From the NCBI GenBank assembly GCA_036013055.1, contig DASCQM010000014.1, positions 1 through 64,000 of the forward strand: a stretch of DNA of 64,000 bases, written 5' to 3'. Of this stretch, positions 16,182-25,549 are shown in pieces. The translations under genes were made by a program, and so were the position numbers. This DNA comes from SHYR01 sp036013055. GTDB lineage: Bacteria; Chloroflexota; Dehalococcoidia; UBA2979. Each line of letters starts with the position of its first letter. Position 1 is the stretch's first letter. The notes under the pieces are model-generated. The model worked only from the letters and a program-made list of their open reading frames with translations. It had not been told where the DNA came from and did not search any database.

Positions 16182-16793
16182 GTGTCCCACCTCAGCGGGC
16201 TCTTCATCACCTTCGAGGGCGGCGAACGCGCCGGCAAGTCGACGCAACTGACCGCCGTCGCGGAGCGCGTGCGCGGCACCGGCCGCACGGTCACAACGAG
16301 CCGAGAGCCGGGCGGAACTGAACTCGGTGAGCGTCTGCGCTCCGCGCTCTTCGCCGGTGAGTCGCCGGGGCCGGAGGCGGAGCTGCTGGTCTTCGCGGCG
16401 GCGCGCGCGCAGCTCGTGCACGAGGTGGTCCGCCCCGCCCTCGCTGATGGCGCGGTCGTGCTCTGTGACCGCTTTGCCGACTCGACGGTTGCCTACCAGC
16501 AGTACGGCCGCGGGATCGACGCGACAACGATCGCGACGATCAACGACGCCGCGACGGGTGGCCTCACGCCGGCGCTGACGGTGCTGCTCGACCTCTCGCC
16601 CGCCGATGCGGCGGCACGCGGCAGCGAGACGGACTACATGGAGCGTGAAGCGAGCGAGTTCCACGATCGTGTACGCGCCGGGTACCTGACGCTGGCGAGC
16701 GCCGACCCCGGCCGCTGGCTCGTGCTCGACGCCACATCCGACATCGATCGACTGACCGACGCGATCTGGGAGCGACTCGCGCCGCTGCTCTAG
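16182..16793 (+). CDS. tmk: Thymidylate kinase
   Basis: Tmk phosphorylates dTMP to dTDP. The 203-residue enzyme has the P-loop GGERAGKSTQ near residues 13-22 (a Gly of the usual GxxGxGKS loop is Arg16), the TSREPGGTELGE region, the CDRFADSTVAYQQYGR motif for base and sugar binding, and a C-terminal lid region with acidic and Arg residues (YMEREASEFHDRVRAGY). GTG at 16182 is 4 bases after the ATPase stop; the longer frame to 15936 lies inside that gene. Arg in the P-loop is unusual but may be tolerated. Confidence 0.9.
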   Translation: MSHLSGLFITFEGGERAGKSTQLTAVAERVRGTGRTVTTSREPGGTELGERLRSALFAGESPGPEAELLVFAAARAQLVHEVVRPALADGAVVLCDRFADSTVAYQQYGRGIDATTIATINDAATGGLTPALTVLLDLSPADAAARGSETDYMEREASEFHDRVRAGYLTLASADPGRWLVLDATSDIDRLTDAIWERLAPLL

Positions 16794-16818
16794 CGGCGGC
16801 TGCGCGCGTCGGAGATAC

Positions 16819-16849
16819 AAAGAAGCCGGCCAGTGGCCCGCTTCTTCTT
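16819..16849. terminator. Two-way terminator between tmk and thiolase
   Basis: AAGAAGCCGGCC pairs with GGCCCGCTTCTT around AGT. The A-rich left arm and T-rich right arm make it suitable for both strands, and it lies between convergent genes. Confidence 0.75.
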
Positions 16850-16865
16850 CGTCGCTGGTAGCGGA

Positions 16866-18041
16866 CTACTCGACGCGCTCGAAGATCGAGGCGATGCCCT
16901 GGCCGCCGCCGATGCAGAGCGAGACGAGGCCGTAACGGCCACCGGTGCGCTCCAGTTCGTACATCAGCTTCACGGTGAGGATCGTGCCCGTTGCGCCGAC
17001 CGGGTGACCAAGCGCGATCGCCCCACCATTCGGGTTCGTCTTCTCGCGCGGCAGGCCGAGCGCCACCGAGCAAGCGGCGGTCACGGAGGCGAACGCCTCA
17101 TTCAGCTCGATCACGTCGAGGTCGTCGACGGTCAGGCCGGCCTTCGCCAGCACCTTCTCGACCGCCGGAATCGGGCCGGAGCCCATGATCTTCGGGTCGA
17201 CGCCGGACTCGGCACGAGCGATCAGCCGCAGCCGGGGCTTGATGCCCAGCTCGTCGGCCTTCGCCTGTGTCGTCACGACCATGGCAGCCGCGCCGTCGTT
17301 GATGCCCGAGGAGTTGCCGGCCGTCACGCTGCCGCCCTCGCGGAAGACGGGGCGCAGCCCGGCCAGCCGGTCCATGTCGACCTGGCGCGGGTGCTCGTCG
17401 GTGTCGAAGGTGACCGTATCGCGGCCCTTCTTCACTTCGAGCGGGAGGATCTGGTCCGTGAACCGCCCCTCCTCGATCGCCGCGTGGGCGCGATTCTGTG
17501 ACTCAACGGAGAACTCGTCCTGCACCTCGCGCGAGACCTCGTAGCGCTCCGCGAGGTTCTCGGCGGTCTCGCCCATCAAGATCTTGTCGAAGGGGTCGGT
17601 CACGAGGTGCATCGTGCCGTCCTCGATCTCGGAGTGACCGTACTTGTACCCGTAGCGCCCCTGGCGCAGGTAGTACGGCATCATGCTCATGTTCTCGGTG
17701 CCACCAGCAACGACGATGTCGGCGTCGCCGGTCTGCAGCCAGCGAGCGGCGGTGTTGATCGCCTCCAGCCCTGAGCCGCAGATACGGTTCACCGTGTACG
17801 CCGGGGTCTCGATCGGCATGCCGCCCTTCACCGAGGCGTGGCGCGCGATGTACCCGTCCTCCGCGACCTGCCCGACACAGCCGAGCACGACCTGATCGAC
17901 CTGCGCCGGATCGACGCCGGCGCGCGATACGGCCTCGCCGATCACCTTCGCCGCGAGGTCGGATGCGGATGTCTCCGCGAGAGCGCCACCGAAGGCGCCA
18001 ATCGCCGTCCGCACGCCGCTAAGAATTACTACGTCTTCCAT
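16866..18041 (-). CDS. Acetyl-CoA C-acyltransferase (thiolase II type)
   Basis: The 391-residue enzyme makes or cleaves beta-ketoacyl-CoA. The nucleophilic Cys is in NRICGSGLEAI (about residue 90), and the second active site has GHPVGATGTI (His) and CIGGGQG (second Cys), with NEAFA carrying the Asn. ATG at 18041 begins MEDVVILSGVRTAIGAFGG after a GGGGG ribosome site; the frame runs on upstream without family sequence. It could serve fatty-acid breakdown or acetoacetyl-CoA metabolism; no other genes of either path adjoin it. Confidence 0.93.
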   Translation of the reverse strand: MEDVVILSGVRTAIGAFGGALAETSASDLAAKVIGEAVSRAGVDPAQVDQVVLGCVGQVAEDGYIARHASVKGGMPIETPAYTVNRICGSGLEAINTAARWLQTGDADIVVAGGTENMSMMPYYLRQGRYGYKYGHSEIEDGTMHLVTDPFDKILMGETAENLAERYEVSREVQDEFSVESQNRAHAAIEEGRFTDQILPLEVKKGRDTVTFDTDEHPRQVDMDRLAGLRPVFREGGSVTAGNSSGINDGAAAMVVTTQAKADELGIKPRLRLIARAESGVDPKIMGSGPIPAVEKVLAKAGLTVDDLDVIELNEAFASVTAACSVALGLPREKTNPNGGAIALGHPVGATGTILTVKLMYELERTGGRYGLVSLCIGGGQGIASIFERVE

Positions 18042-18200
18042 GAATTCCCCCAAGTGCTCCCGCCACTGAGGCGGCTCGCAACACGCTCCGAAGTCACGGA
18101 GAGAGGCACAGTATATGCACGCGCTGTCACTGGCACGAGGAGTCCGGGCGCAAGACCCGAGCGAAGCTCCGCCTCGATAGCGTCCGGGGCAGCGCGCTCC

Positions 18201-18206
18201 TACACT
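18201..18206 (+). promoter_or_regulatory. -10 element of leaderless thrB
   Basis: TACACT is followed by six bases and the ATG at 18213 with no Shine-Dalgarno sequence between or nearby. Confidence 0.5.
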
Positions 18207-18212
18207 GCGAAT

Positions 18213-19103
18213 ATGCCAGCACGAAGCGCCACGGTGCGCGTCCCCGCCACCTCCGCCAACCTCGGCCCGGGCTTCGACAGCCTCGGCTTTGCGCTCGACT
18301 GGACCGCCGATATTCGCATCACGATCGACGATGTCGAGTTGCAGCGCCCGCGCGGCCCGATCGACGCGATGGCCGCCACCGCCGCACGCACGCTCTTCCA
18401 GCAGGCGGGCGCCAAGCTGCCGGTTGGCCTGCAGGCCGACTACGAGGGTGACATCCCCGTCGGCCGCGGACTTGGCGTCTCGGCCTTCGCCCGCATCGCC
18501 GGCCTCGTCGCCGCGAACGAGCTGATCGACGGTGACTACTCGCCGGACACGCTGCTCGGGCTGGCCGCGAAGCTCGAGGGCCATGCCGACAACGCTGCGC
18601 CCGCGCTCTTCGGTGGACTGCAGATCACGGTCTCAGACGAGGACGAGCTGGCGCACATCGGCGTCCAGCCAGACGACGACCTGCAGGTTGCGCTGCTGGT
18701 ACCGAACTTCTCGATGCCGACGGAGGAGTCGCGCAAGGCGCTGCCGGAGCGGCTGACCCGCAACCAGGCGGTACACAACATCGGCCGTTCCGCGATGCTG
18801 ATCGCCGCGCTACAGCAGCGCCGCTACGACCTGCTCCGCGTGGCGACCGAGGACGTGCTCCACCAGCCGGCACGAGGGCAGATCTTCAAGCCGATGTACC
18901 AGATCTTCCAGGCGGCGCGCGATGCCGGTGCGCTGGCCGTCTACCTCTCCGGCGGCGGCCCAACAGTCGCGGCGCTGGCCACGGACGGCCTCGAAGGCGT
19001 CGCCGGTGCGATGCGTGAGGCCGCCGCAACCCACGGCATCGAGGGTCAGACCCGCGTCTGCGGGATCCGCGCAGCCGGTGCGGAGTTGATCGCGACCGAC
19101 TGA
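18213..19103 (+). CDS. thrB: Homoserine kinase (GHMP family)
   Basis: ThrB phosphorylates homoserine on the way to threonine. The 296-residue protein starts VRVPATSANLGPGFDSLGFAL (family motif 1), has the phosphate loop IPVGRGLGVSAFARI near residues 81-95, and LSGGGPTVAAL near the C-terminus (motif 3). In the loop the usual Gly-Leu-Gly-Ser-Ser-Ala has Val89 in place of the first Ser. The aspartokinase gene follows after 60 bases, which supports an amino-acid role over other GHMP kinases. Confidence 0.9.
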   Translation: MPARSATVRVPATSANLGPGFDSLGFALDWTADIRITIDDVELQRPRGPIDAMAATAARTLFQQAGAKLPVGLQADYEGDIPVGRGLGVSAFARIAGLVAANELIDGDYSPDTLLGLAAKLEGHADNAAPALFGGLQITVSDEDELAHIGVQPDDDLQVALLVPNFSMPTEESRKALPERLTRNQAVHNIGRSAMLIAALQQRRYDLLRVATEDVLHQPARGQIFKPMYQIFQAARDAGALAVYLSGGGPTVAALATDGLEGVAGAMREAAATHGIEGQTRVCGIRAAGAELIATD

Positions 19104-19128
19104 CGCAACGCAGCGCGCCCGTTAGCCT
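19100..19128 (+). promoter_or_regulatory. Possible promoter for aspartokinase
   Basis: CTGACG (19100-19105) and TAGCCT (19123-19128) are 17 bases apart and overlap the end of thrB. They lie 35 bases before the ATG at 19164. Confidence 0.45.
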
Positions 19129-19163
19129 GAGATCGCAGTAAGCAGAAGGTTCGGGCTCTCAAC

Positions 19164-20387
19164 ATGTCCCTCGTGGTGCAGAAATACGGTGGCACCTCCG
19201 TCGGTGACGCGGAGCGCATCCTGCATGTCGCCGCGCGCATCGCCGCGCGGGCGGAAGGCGGCAACCGCGTCGTCGCCGTCGTCTCGGCGATGGGCAACAG
19301 CACCGACGAGCTGCACGCGCTGGCGCGCGAGGTCTCGCAGAACCCCCATCCGCGCGAGATGGATGTGCTGCTCGCGACCGGCGAGACACGCTCCTCGGCG
19401 CTGCTCTCGATGGCACTCGACGACCTCGGATGCTCCGCCGTCAGCCTCAGCGGCGCGCAGGCCGGCATCCGCACCGACACGGTCTACGGCCGCGCCCGCA
19501 TCGCCGACATCAACACCACGCGCATCGAGCAGGAGCTGAGCGCTGACCGCGTCGTGATCGTCGCGGGCTTCCAGGGCATCTCCGAGGAGCTGGACATCAC
19601 GACGCTCGGTCGCGGGGCGAGCGACACGACGGCGGTTGCGCTGGCCGCGAGCCTGCAAGCCAACGCCTGCGAGATCTACACCGATGTCGCGGGCATCTAC
19701 AGCGCCGACCCTCGCGTCTGCCCGAGCGCGCGCCCGCTGAAGGACATCGGTTACGACGAGATGCTGGAGCTGGCTACCACCGGCGCCGGGGTGATGCACT
19801 CCCGCGCCGTGGAGATCGCGGCTCTCTACGACGTCGAGGTGCTCGTGATGAGCAGCTTCGACGATTCCATGCCCGGGACAGTGATCCGAGCGGAGGCAAC
19901 GATGGAACAGGCGAGCAAGGTACGCGGCATCGCGCACCAGAACCACATCGCGAAGGTCACGATCCGAGGCGTGCCCGACCGCCCCGGCATCGCCGCCGAG
20001 CTCTTCGAGCCGCTGGCGAACGCCGGCGTCTCCGTCGACACGATCGTGCAGAACGCGAGCGTCGAGGACCTCACGGACATGACCTTCACGCTCAACCAGT
20101 CCGACCTCGAGGCCGCCGTGCAGACGGTCGAAGCCAGCCTCCCGGCAATCGGGGCGAGCGAGGTGGTGACGGACCCGGACCTCGGCTCCGTCTCGATCGT
20201 CGGCACCGGAATGGCGACCAGCCCCGGCTACGCGGCGCGCATGTTCCGCACGCTGCACGAGCACGAGATCAACATCGAACTGATTTCGACCTCAGAGATT
20301 CGCATCACGTGCATCGTGGACGCGGATCAGGTCGCGAACGCCGTCGAAGCGTTGCACGACGCTTTCGAACTCGACCGCGAAGACTGA
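19164..20387 (+). CDS. Aspartate kinase
   Basis: It phosphorylates aspartate, the first step to lysine, threonine and methionine. The 407-residue protein begins VVQKYGGTSVGDAERI (kinase motif), has RGASDTTAVALAASL and TDVAGIYSADPR in the catalytic domain (about 1-240), and two C-terminal ACT domains (about 265-400) for feedback control. It is a plain monofunctional enzyme without a homoserine dehydrogenase part. An in-frame ATG at 19901 (MEQASK) near the regulatory domain could be a second start, as in lysC of Bacillus, but no good ribosome site is evident. Confidence 0.95.
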   Translation: MSLVVQKYGGTSVGDAERILHVAARIAARAEGGNRVVAVVSAMGNSTDELHALAREVSQNPHPREMDVLLATGETRSSALLSMALDDLGCSAVSLSGAQAGIRTDTVYGRARIADINTTRIEQELSADRVVIVAGFQGISEELDITTLGRGASDTTAVALAASLQANACEIYTDVAGIYSADPRVCPSARPLKDIGYDEMLELATTGAGVMHSRAVEIAALYDVEVLVMSSFDDSMPGTVIRAEATMEQASKVRGIAHQNHIAKVTIRGVPDRPGIAAELFEPLANAGVSVDTIVQNASVEDLTDMTFTLNQSDLEAAVQTVEASLPAIGASEVVTDPDLGSVSIVGTGMATSPGYAARMFRTLHEHEINIELISTSEIRITCIVDADQVANAVEALHDAFELDRED

Positions 20388-20462
20388 GTACCCCCAGATT
20401 CGGCTGAATCTGAAGCAGTCTCGCCGGAAGCTAGACTCGTATCGTCGTCGGAACCTGGATTG

Positions 20463-20471
20463 TGCTAAGAT
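20463..20471 (+). promoter_or_regulatory. Extended -10 element for dnaE
   Basis: TGC followed by TAAGAT (20466-20471) fits an extended -10, about 42 bases before the dnaE ATG. A second TAGACT at 20432-20437 may be another -10. Confidence 0.45.
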
Positions 20472-20512
20472 GCCGCACGCCCGTTCGCGTAACGATATAA
20501 GCAGTTTCACCG

Positions 20513-23500
20513 ATGTTCACCCACCTTCATACGCACTCCGAATACTCGTTGCTCGATGGTCTGAGCAAGATTCCGGATCTCGTCGATCGCGCGAAGATGC
20601 TCGGCCAGGAAGCGATCGCGGTCACCGACCACGGCGCGATGTACGGCGCGATCGAGCTCTACGAGACGGCGCGCGCGAACTACATCAAGCCGATCATCGG
20701 GCTGGAGACCTACGTCGCGCCCGGCGATCGACGCGTGCGCGATCCGAACAACCGCTCGCCGTTCCACCTCACGCTGCTCGCGCAGAACGAGGTCGGCTAC
20801 CACAACCTGATCAAGCTCTCCAGCGCCGCGCACCTCGAAGGCTTCTACTACCGTCCGCGCGTCGACCGCGAGCTGCTTGAGCAGCACAGCGAGGGCATCA
20901 TCGCGCTCTCCGGCTGCCCGTCCGGCGAGCTGATGGGCGCGCTGCGCGATGGCCGCGACGAGGACGCGCTGGCGGTCGCGGCGTGGTACCGCGATGTCTT
21001 CCCGGGCCGCTACTACCTCGAGATGCAGGAGCACGGCCAGGAGCAGTTCAGCCGCCTGATGCCGGGCGTCGTCGATGTCTCGAAGCAGCTCGACCTCCCG
21101 CTCGTCGTCACCAACGACTCGCACTACACCAGCCCGGAGCAACACCACGCCCACGACGTCCTGCTCTGCATCGGCACCAACTCGACAGTCCACGATGCAA
21201 ATCGCTTCAGCCTCGAGGGCGAGTCGTTCTATCTGAAGTCGGAAGAGGAGATGCGTGCGCTCTTCCCGGAGCTGCCGCAGGCTGCCGATAACACTGCGCT
21301 GATTGCCGAGCAGATCGACATCAAGCTCGAATTCGGGCAGTCACTGCTGCCCGACCCCGGCATTCCCGCCGGCACAACCCCGGCCGCCTACCTGCATGAT
21401 CTCTGCGAGCAGGGCGTGCAGCGCTACTACCACGGCGAGGTCACGGCGGAGCAACGGGAACGCCTGAACTACGAACTGGCCGTGATCGAAGAGACCGGCT
21501 TCATCGAGTACATGCTGATCGTCCGCGACATCGCGAACTTCTCGCGCGAGCGCAAGATCCCCATGGGCGTGCGCGGCTCGGCGGCGGCGTCGATGGTGCT
21601 CTACTGCCTCGGCGTCACCGACATCGAACCGACGCAGTACCGGCTAGTCTTCGAGCGCTTCCTCAACCCGGAGCGCATCTCGATGCCGGACGTCGACTTC
21701 GACTTTGCCGACGACCGGCGCGATGAGGTGATCCGCTACGCCGCGGAGCGCTACGGCCGCGACCACGTGGCGCAGATCATCACCTTCGGGACGCTCGGCG
21801 CGAAGGCCGCGATCCGCGACAGCGGTCGCGCGCTCGGCATGCCGTACGGCGACGTCGATCGCGTCGCGCGGCTGATCCCGGACTTGCTGCACGTCTCGAT
21901 CGACGGGGCACTGAAGGACGTCGACGAACTGCAAACCGCCTACGAGAACGAGCCACCGGTACGCGAGCTGATCGACACCGCACAGGGACTCGAGGGCGTC
22001 GCGCGTCACGCCAGTACGCACGCCGCCGGCGTCGTAATCACGCGCGAATCGTTGAACGAGATCCTGCCGCTACAGCGCTCGATCAGTAATCGCGCCGCGA
22101 AGGACGACGACGAGTCGACGCCGAACGAGTCACTGCCCACCACGCAGTACGCGATGAACGAGATCGACAAGATCGGGCTGCTGAAGCTCGACTTCCTCGG
22201 TCTCACGAACCTCACGATCCTCGGTCATGCGATCGAGCTGATTCGGGAACAGCGTGGCGAAGACGTCGACCTCACCTCGCTGCCGGACGCCGACCCGGAG
22301 ACGGCTGCGATCTTCGCCGCCGCTGACACGTTCGGCGTCTTCCAGTTGGAGTCGGCCGGTATGCGCCGCCACGTCGCGGATCTGCAACCGCAGAACATCC
22401 GCGAGGTCTCGGCGATGGTCGCGCTCTACCGCCCCGGCCCGATGGAGCACATCAGCCGCTACATCGACGCCAAACACGGCCGCGCCGCGCCGGAGTACCC
22501 CCACGCCGACATGGCCGGGATTCTCGACGAGACGTACGGCGTGATCACGTACCAGGACCAGGTGCTGGAGATCGCCAAGCAATTCGCCGGGTACTCACTG
22601 GGCCAGGCCGACGTGATGCGCAAGGCGATGGGCAAGAAGATTCCCGAGGTGATGCTCGCCGAGCGCGAGAACTTCATCGCGGGCGTCCAGAACGAGGGCT
22701 ACACGCAGCAGCTCGCGGAGTTGCTCTTCGACCTGATCGAACCGTTCGCCGGATACGCCTTCAACAAGGCGCACGCCTTCTCCTACGGCGTAATCGCGTA
22801 CCAGACCGCATACCTGAAGGCGCACTACCCGATCGAGTTCATGACCGCCGTGCTGGTCTCGGCCGGCGGCTCGCAGGACCGCATCGCCGTCGCAGCGGCC
22901 GAGTCGACGCGGCTCGGCATCGAGGTGCTGCCGCCCGACGTGAATACGTCCGGCTCCCGCTTCACGATCGCAAGCACGGACGCTGGCGATGATGGCAGTG
23001 AATCTTCCGCGATTCGCTTCGGCCTCTCGCAGATCAAAAACGTCGGCGCCGGCGCGATCGACGGGCTGCTCGAAGAGCGGACGGCCAACGGCCCATTCGA
23101 ATCGCTTGAGGACTTCGCGCGCCGCATCAACCCGCGCGACCTCAACCGTCGGGCGCTCGACTCGCTCGCCAAGGCGGGCGCTCTCGACTCGCTCGACGGC
23201 GCGTCGGGCCGCGCCAGCGTCGTCGCCGGCGTGGAGCGCATCCTCTCGCTCGCACAGCAGGAGCAGCGGCTACGCGAGACCGGGCAGACCTCGATGTTCG
23301 ACATGTTCGGCAGCGAGCAGGACACCCCATTGCCGGCGCTGGAGCTGACCCACCAGGACGCACCGAAGCAGGAGCTCCTCGGCTGGGAGCGCGAGTTGCT
23401 GGGCACCTACATCTCCGACCACCCGTTCAAGGAGGCCGGCAAGGCGCTCAGCCAGTACGTCACGGCGCAGGGCGCAGATCTGACGGCAGAACTCGCGGGG

Positions 23501-24283
23501 CGGCATGAAGTGATCGCCGGCGTCGTCACCTCCGTGCGCTCGCTCTCGACGCGACAGGGCAAGCCGTTTGCGGCAGTCACGCTCGAAGACCTCAGCGGGC
23601 CGGTCGAAGTTACGATCTGGCCCGACTCATACGAGCAGCAGCGAGCGCTGTTGATCCAGAGCAACGTACTGCTCGCACTCGTCGACATTCGCGAGCGCGG
23701 CGAACGGGTGACCGTCGCCGTCCAGAACCTCGCCGCGTACGACATGGAGGCGCAGGCACCGATCGACTTCAACCCCGCGCTCTTCGCCTCGCGTGGCCCG
23801 CGCCCCGGGCAGCGTGGCCAGTACGGCGGCCAGAACGGCGGTGGCTATCCGCCGCGGAACGGCCGCGGCCCCGGACAGTCCAACGCGCCACCGCAGGCGA
23901 ACGGCCGGCCGCAGCTCCGCGCCGTCGACCCGCCGCAACCCCCGCCCGGTCAGACATCGGCCGAGGTCGCCCCGGACCCCGGTGGCCCGCGCCGCCTTCG
24001 CATCTCGATGGAAGAGACGACCGACGAGCGCTCGGATACCCGGCGGCTGAAGAAGATCTTCGCCCGCATCGACGCGAACCCGGGTGGCCTGCCCGTCGAG
24101 CTGATGATCCAGACGCGAACCGGTGAGATGCAGTGCCTGAGCCTCGGTACCGTCGCACCGGACAGCGACGCGATGGCACAGATCCAGGCGTTGCTCGGCG
24201 TGCTCGGCAGCGCAGCCGAGGTCGGCGAGGCCGTTCCGGCCACTACTTCCGTTGACGGCATCATGGCAGCGAGCGGCGGCTAG
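20513..24283 (+). CDS. dnaE: DNA polymerase III alpha subunit
   Basis: This is the replicative polymerase catalytic subunit, 1256 residues. The N-terminal PHP domain (about 1-205) begins HLHTHSEYSLLDG and keeps GCPSGE, TNDSHY and HHAHD, so its metal site may still be active for proofreading. The polymerase palm has PDVDFDFADDRRDE (catalytic Asp residues near 393-397), followed by the finger region and beta-clamp region (about 820-900). An OB-fold (KPFAAVTLEDLSGPVEVTIW, about 1018-1040) and a long Pro/Gly/Gln-rich linker (about 1090-1165) precede a C-terminal domain. No separate proofreading subunit is adjacent. Confidence 0.97.
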   Translation: MFTHLHTHSEYSLLDGLSKIPDLVDRAKMLGQEAIAVTDHGAMYGAIELYETARANYIKPIIGLETYVAPGDRRVRDPNNRSPFHLTLLAQNEVGYHNLIKLSSAAHLEGFYYRPRVDRELLEQHSEGIIALSGCPSGELMGALRDGRDEDALAVAAWYRDVFPGRYYLEMQEHGQEQFSRLMPGVVDVSKQLDLPLVVTNDSHYTSPEQHHAHDVLLCIGTNSTVHDANRFSLEGESFYLKSEEEMRALFPELPQAADNTALIAEQIDIKLEFGQSLLPDPGIPAGTTPAAYLHDLCEQGVQRYYHGEVTAEQRERLNYELAVIEETGFIEYMLIVRDIANFSRERKIPMGVRGSAAASMVLYCLGVTDIEPTQYRLVFERFLNPERISMPDVDFDFADDRRDEVIRYAAERYGRDHVAQIITFGTLGAKAAIRDSGRALGMPYGDVDRVARLIPDLLHVSIDGALKDVDELQTAYENEPPVRELIDTAQGLEGVARHASTHAAGVVITRESLNEILPLQRSISNRAAKDDDESTPNESLPTTQYAMNEIDKIGLLKLDFLGLTNLTILGHAIELIREQRGEDVDLTSLPDADPETAAIFAAADTFGVFQLESAGMRRHVADLQPQNIREVSAMVALYRPGPMEHISRYIDAKHGRAAPEYPHADMAGILDETYGVITYQDQVLEIAKQFAGYSLGQADVMRKAMGKKIPEVMLAERENFIAGVQNEGYTQQLAELLFDLIEPFAGYAFNKAHAFSYGVIAYQTAYLKAHYPIEFMTAVLVSAGGSQDRIAVAAAESTRLGIEVLPPDVNTSGSRFTIASTDAGDDGSESSAIRFGLSQIKNVGAGAIDGLLEERTANGPFESLEDFARRINPRDLNRRALDSLAKAGALDSLDGASGRASVVAGVERILSLAQQEQRLRETGQTSMFDMFGSEQDTPLPALELTHQDAPKQELLGWERELLGTYISDHPFKEAGKALSQYVTAQGADLTAELAGRHEVIAGVVTSVRSLSTRQGKPFAAVTLEDLSGPVEVTIWPDSYEQQRALLIQSNVLLALVDIRERGERVTVAVQNLAAYDMEAQAPIDFNPALFASRGPRPGQRGQYGGQNGGGYPPRNGRGPGQSNAPPQANGRPQLRAVDPPQPPPGQTSAEVAPDPGGPRRLRISMEETTDERSDTRRLKKIFARIDANPGGLPVELMIQTRTGEMQCLSLGTVAPDSDAMAQIQALLGVLGSAAEVGEAVPATTSVDGIMAASGG

Positions 24284-24351
24284 AGCTCTCCCCTCGGGAC
24301 CACTCGACGGCCGATCCACCGTCTCCACTTCGGCAATCTAGTCATCGGCGC

Positions 24352-24357
24352 TAGGAT
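24352..24357 (+). promoter_or_regulatory. -10 element of the leaderless ClC-like gene
   Basis: TAGGAT is followed by GGCGTC and GTG at 24364. No Shine-Dalgarno sequence is present. Confidence 0.5.
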
Positions 24358-24363
24358 GGCGTC

Positions 24364-25527
24364 GTGCCCGGATTCACCACCTCTGCCGTCGCCGCCGGAG
24401 ATCGGCTGGTCAACCGCATCGGATCGCTGCTCGATGAGAACGAGCGAGCGGGGCCGATGCTGCTCGCTGCGGTCGTTGGCACGCTGACGGGACTGGCAGC
24501 CGTCGGCTTCGCTGGCCTGCTTGAATTCGCGGAGTGGGTCTTCTTCGACCAGTTCAACGACCGCCTGCTCGTCGATCTCCCAAGCTGGCGGATCGTGATC
24601 GTGCCGGTGATCGGAAGCCTGCTCGTCGGTCCGATCGTGGCGCGGTTCGCGCGCGAGACCCGAGGGCAGGGCGTCTCCGACGTAATGCTCGCCGTGGAGA
24701 CAACCAGCGGCCGTATCCGCGCGCGCGTGGCGCCGATGAAGGCGCTCGCGACCGCCACGTTCGCGGCTCAGCTCCTCGTTCGCGGCAGCATCTACACGAT
24801 CGGCCTCGAACGCCGCGGCGTGACGATCGAGGCGGAACCGGGGCCGGTCAGCGTTATGGAGTCGCTGGCCGTCGCCGACGCGATGTCGCCTGTCCCTGTC
24901 ACGATTTCCGCCGACACCGAGGCCTCCGACGTGATGCGCGCGCTGCGCGGTGACCCTGATGGTTCCGCGATCGTGATGGACGACGACGGGGGCCTGGTCG
25001 GCATCATCACAAACATCGATCTCAATGACGTGATCGCCAGCGGTGACTCGCAGCGCCCGGCATCGGAGATCGCGACCCGCGGGCTGCGCACGATCTTCGC
25101 CGACCAAACGCTGCATGAGGCGCTCAGCATCCTCGGCAGCCGCAACTTTTCCGCGCTACCGGTCGTCGAGCGAGACAATCCCGGCGCCATCTGCGGCATC
25201 CTCCGTCGCGCCGACATCACGCAGGCGTACTCCGCCTCGATGGAACGTCGGTCGGCGGCCACGCGGCGGCGGCGCATCAGCCGCGTCACGAGCGACGACG
25301 TGCGCTACCTCGAGCTGCGGGTGTCGCGCGGCAGCGTGCCCGATGGCCACGAGCTGAGCGAGGTCGACCTCACCGAAGACGCGGTGGTCGTGGCCGTACG
25401 CCATGACGGCGTGACCGTGATCCCGCGCGGGCACACGCGACTCGCGGAAGGCGACCGCGTGACGGTGCTCGCCACGGCAGCCGTTGCTGACGCCGTGCGC
25501 GCGACCTTCGAGCGCCCTGCGCATTAG
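24364..25527 (+). CDS. ClC-derived membrane/CBS/RCK_C protein lacking the channel core
   Basis: The 387-residue protein begins like a ClC chloride channel or antiporter: one helix with GTLTGLAAVGFAGLLEF (about 38-61), a second with IVPVIGSLLVGPIVARF (about 79-96), then TRGQGVSDVMLAVETTSGRI and a helix through MKALAT (about 130). It then jumps at about 131-137 to the sequence that normally follows the last ClC helix (AAQLLVRGSIYTIGLERRG), two CBS domains (about 170-290) and an RCK_C-like domain (about 305-385). The ion-selectivity segments, including the GSGIP and GREGP motifs, are absent. It cannot form a normal ClC pore and may be a sensor, or the result of an internal deletion. Start GTG, apparently leaderless. 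Confidence 0.75.
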   Translation: MPGFTTSAVAAGDRLVNRIGSLLDENERAGPMLLAAVVGTLTGLAAVGFAGLLEFAEWVFFDQFNDRLLVDLPSWRIVIVPVIGSLLVGPIVARFARETRGQGVSDVMLAVETTSGRIRARVAPMKALATATFAAQLLVRGSIYTIGLERRGVTIEAEPGPVSVMESLAVADAMSPVPVTISADTEASDVMRALRGDPDGSAIVMDDDGGLVGIITNIDLNDVIASGDSQRPASEIATRGLRTIFADQTLHEALSILGSRNFSALPVVERDNPGAICGILRRADITQAYSASMERRSAATRRRRISRVTSDDVRYLELRVSRGSVPDGHELSEVDLTEDAVVVAVRHDGVTVIPRGHTRLAEGDRVTVLATAAVADAVRATFERPAH

Positions 25528-25536
25528 CGCGGACGG

Positions 25537-25542
25537 TAGACT
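25537..25542 (+). promoter_or_regulatory. -10 element of the leaderless MoxR gene
   Basis: TAGACT is followed by seven bases and ATG at 25550; no ribosome site is seen. Confidence 0.5.
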
Positions 25543-25549
25543 GGATCGC

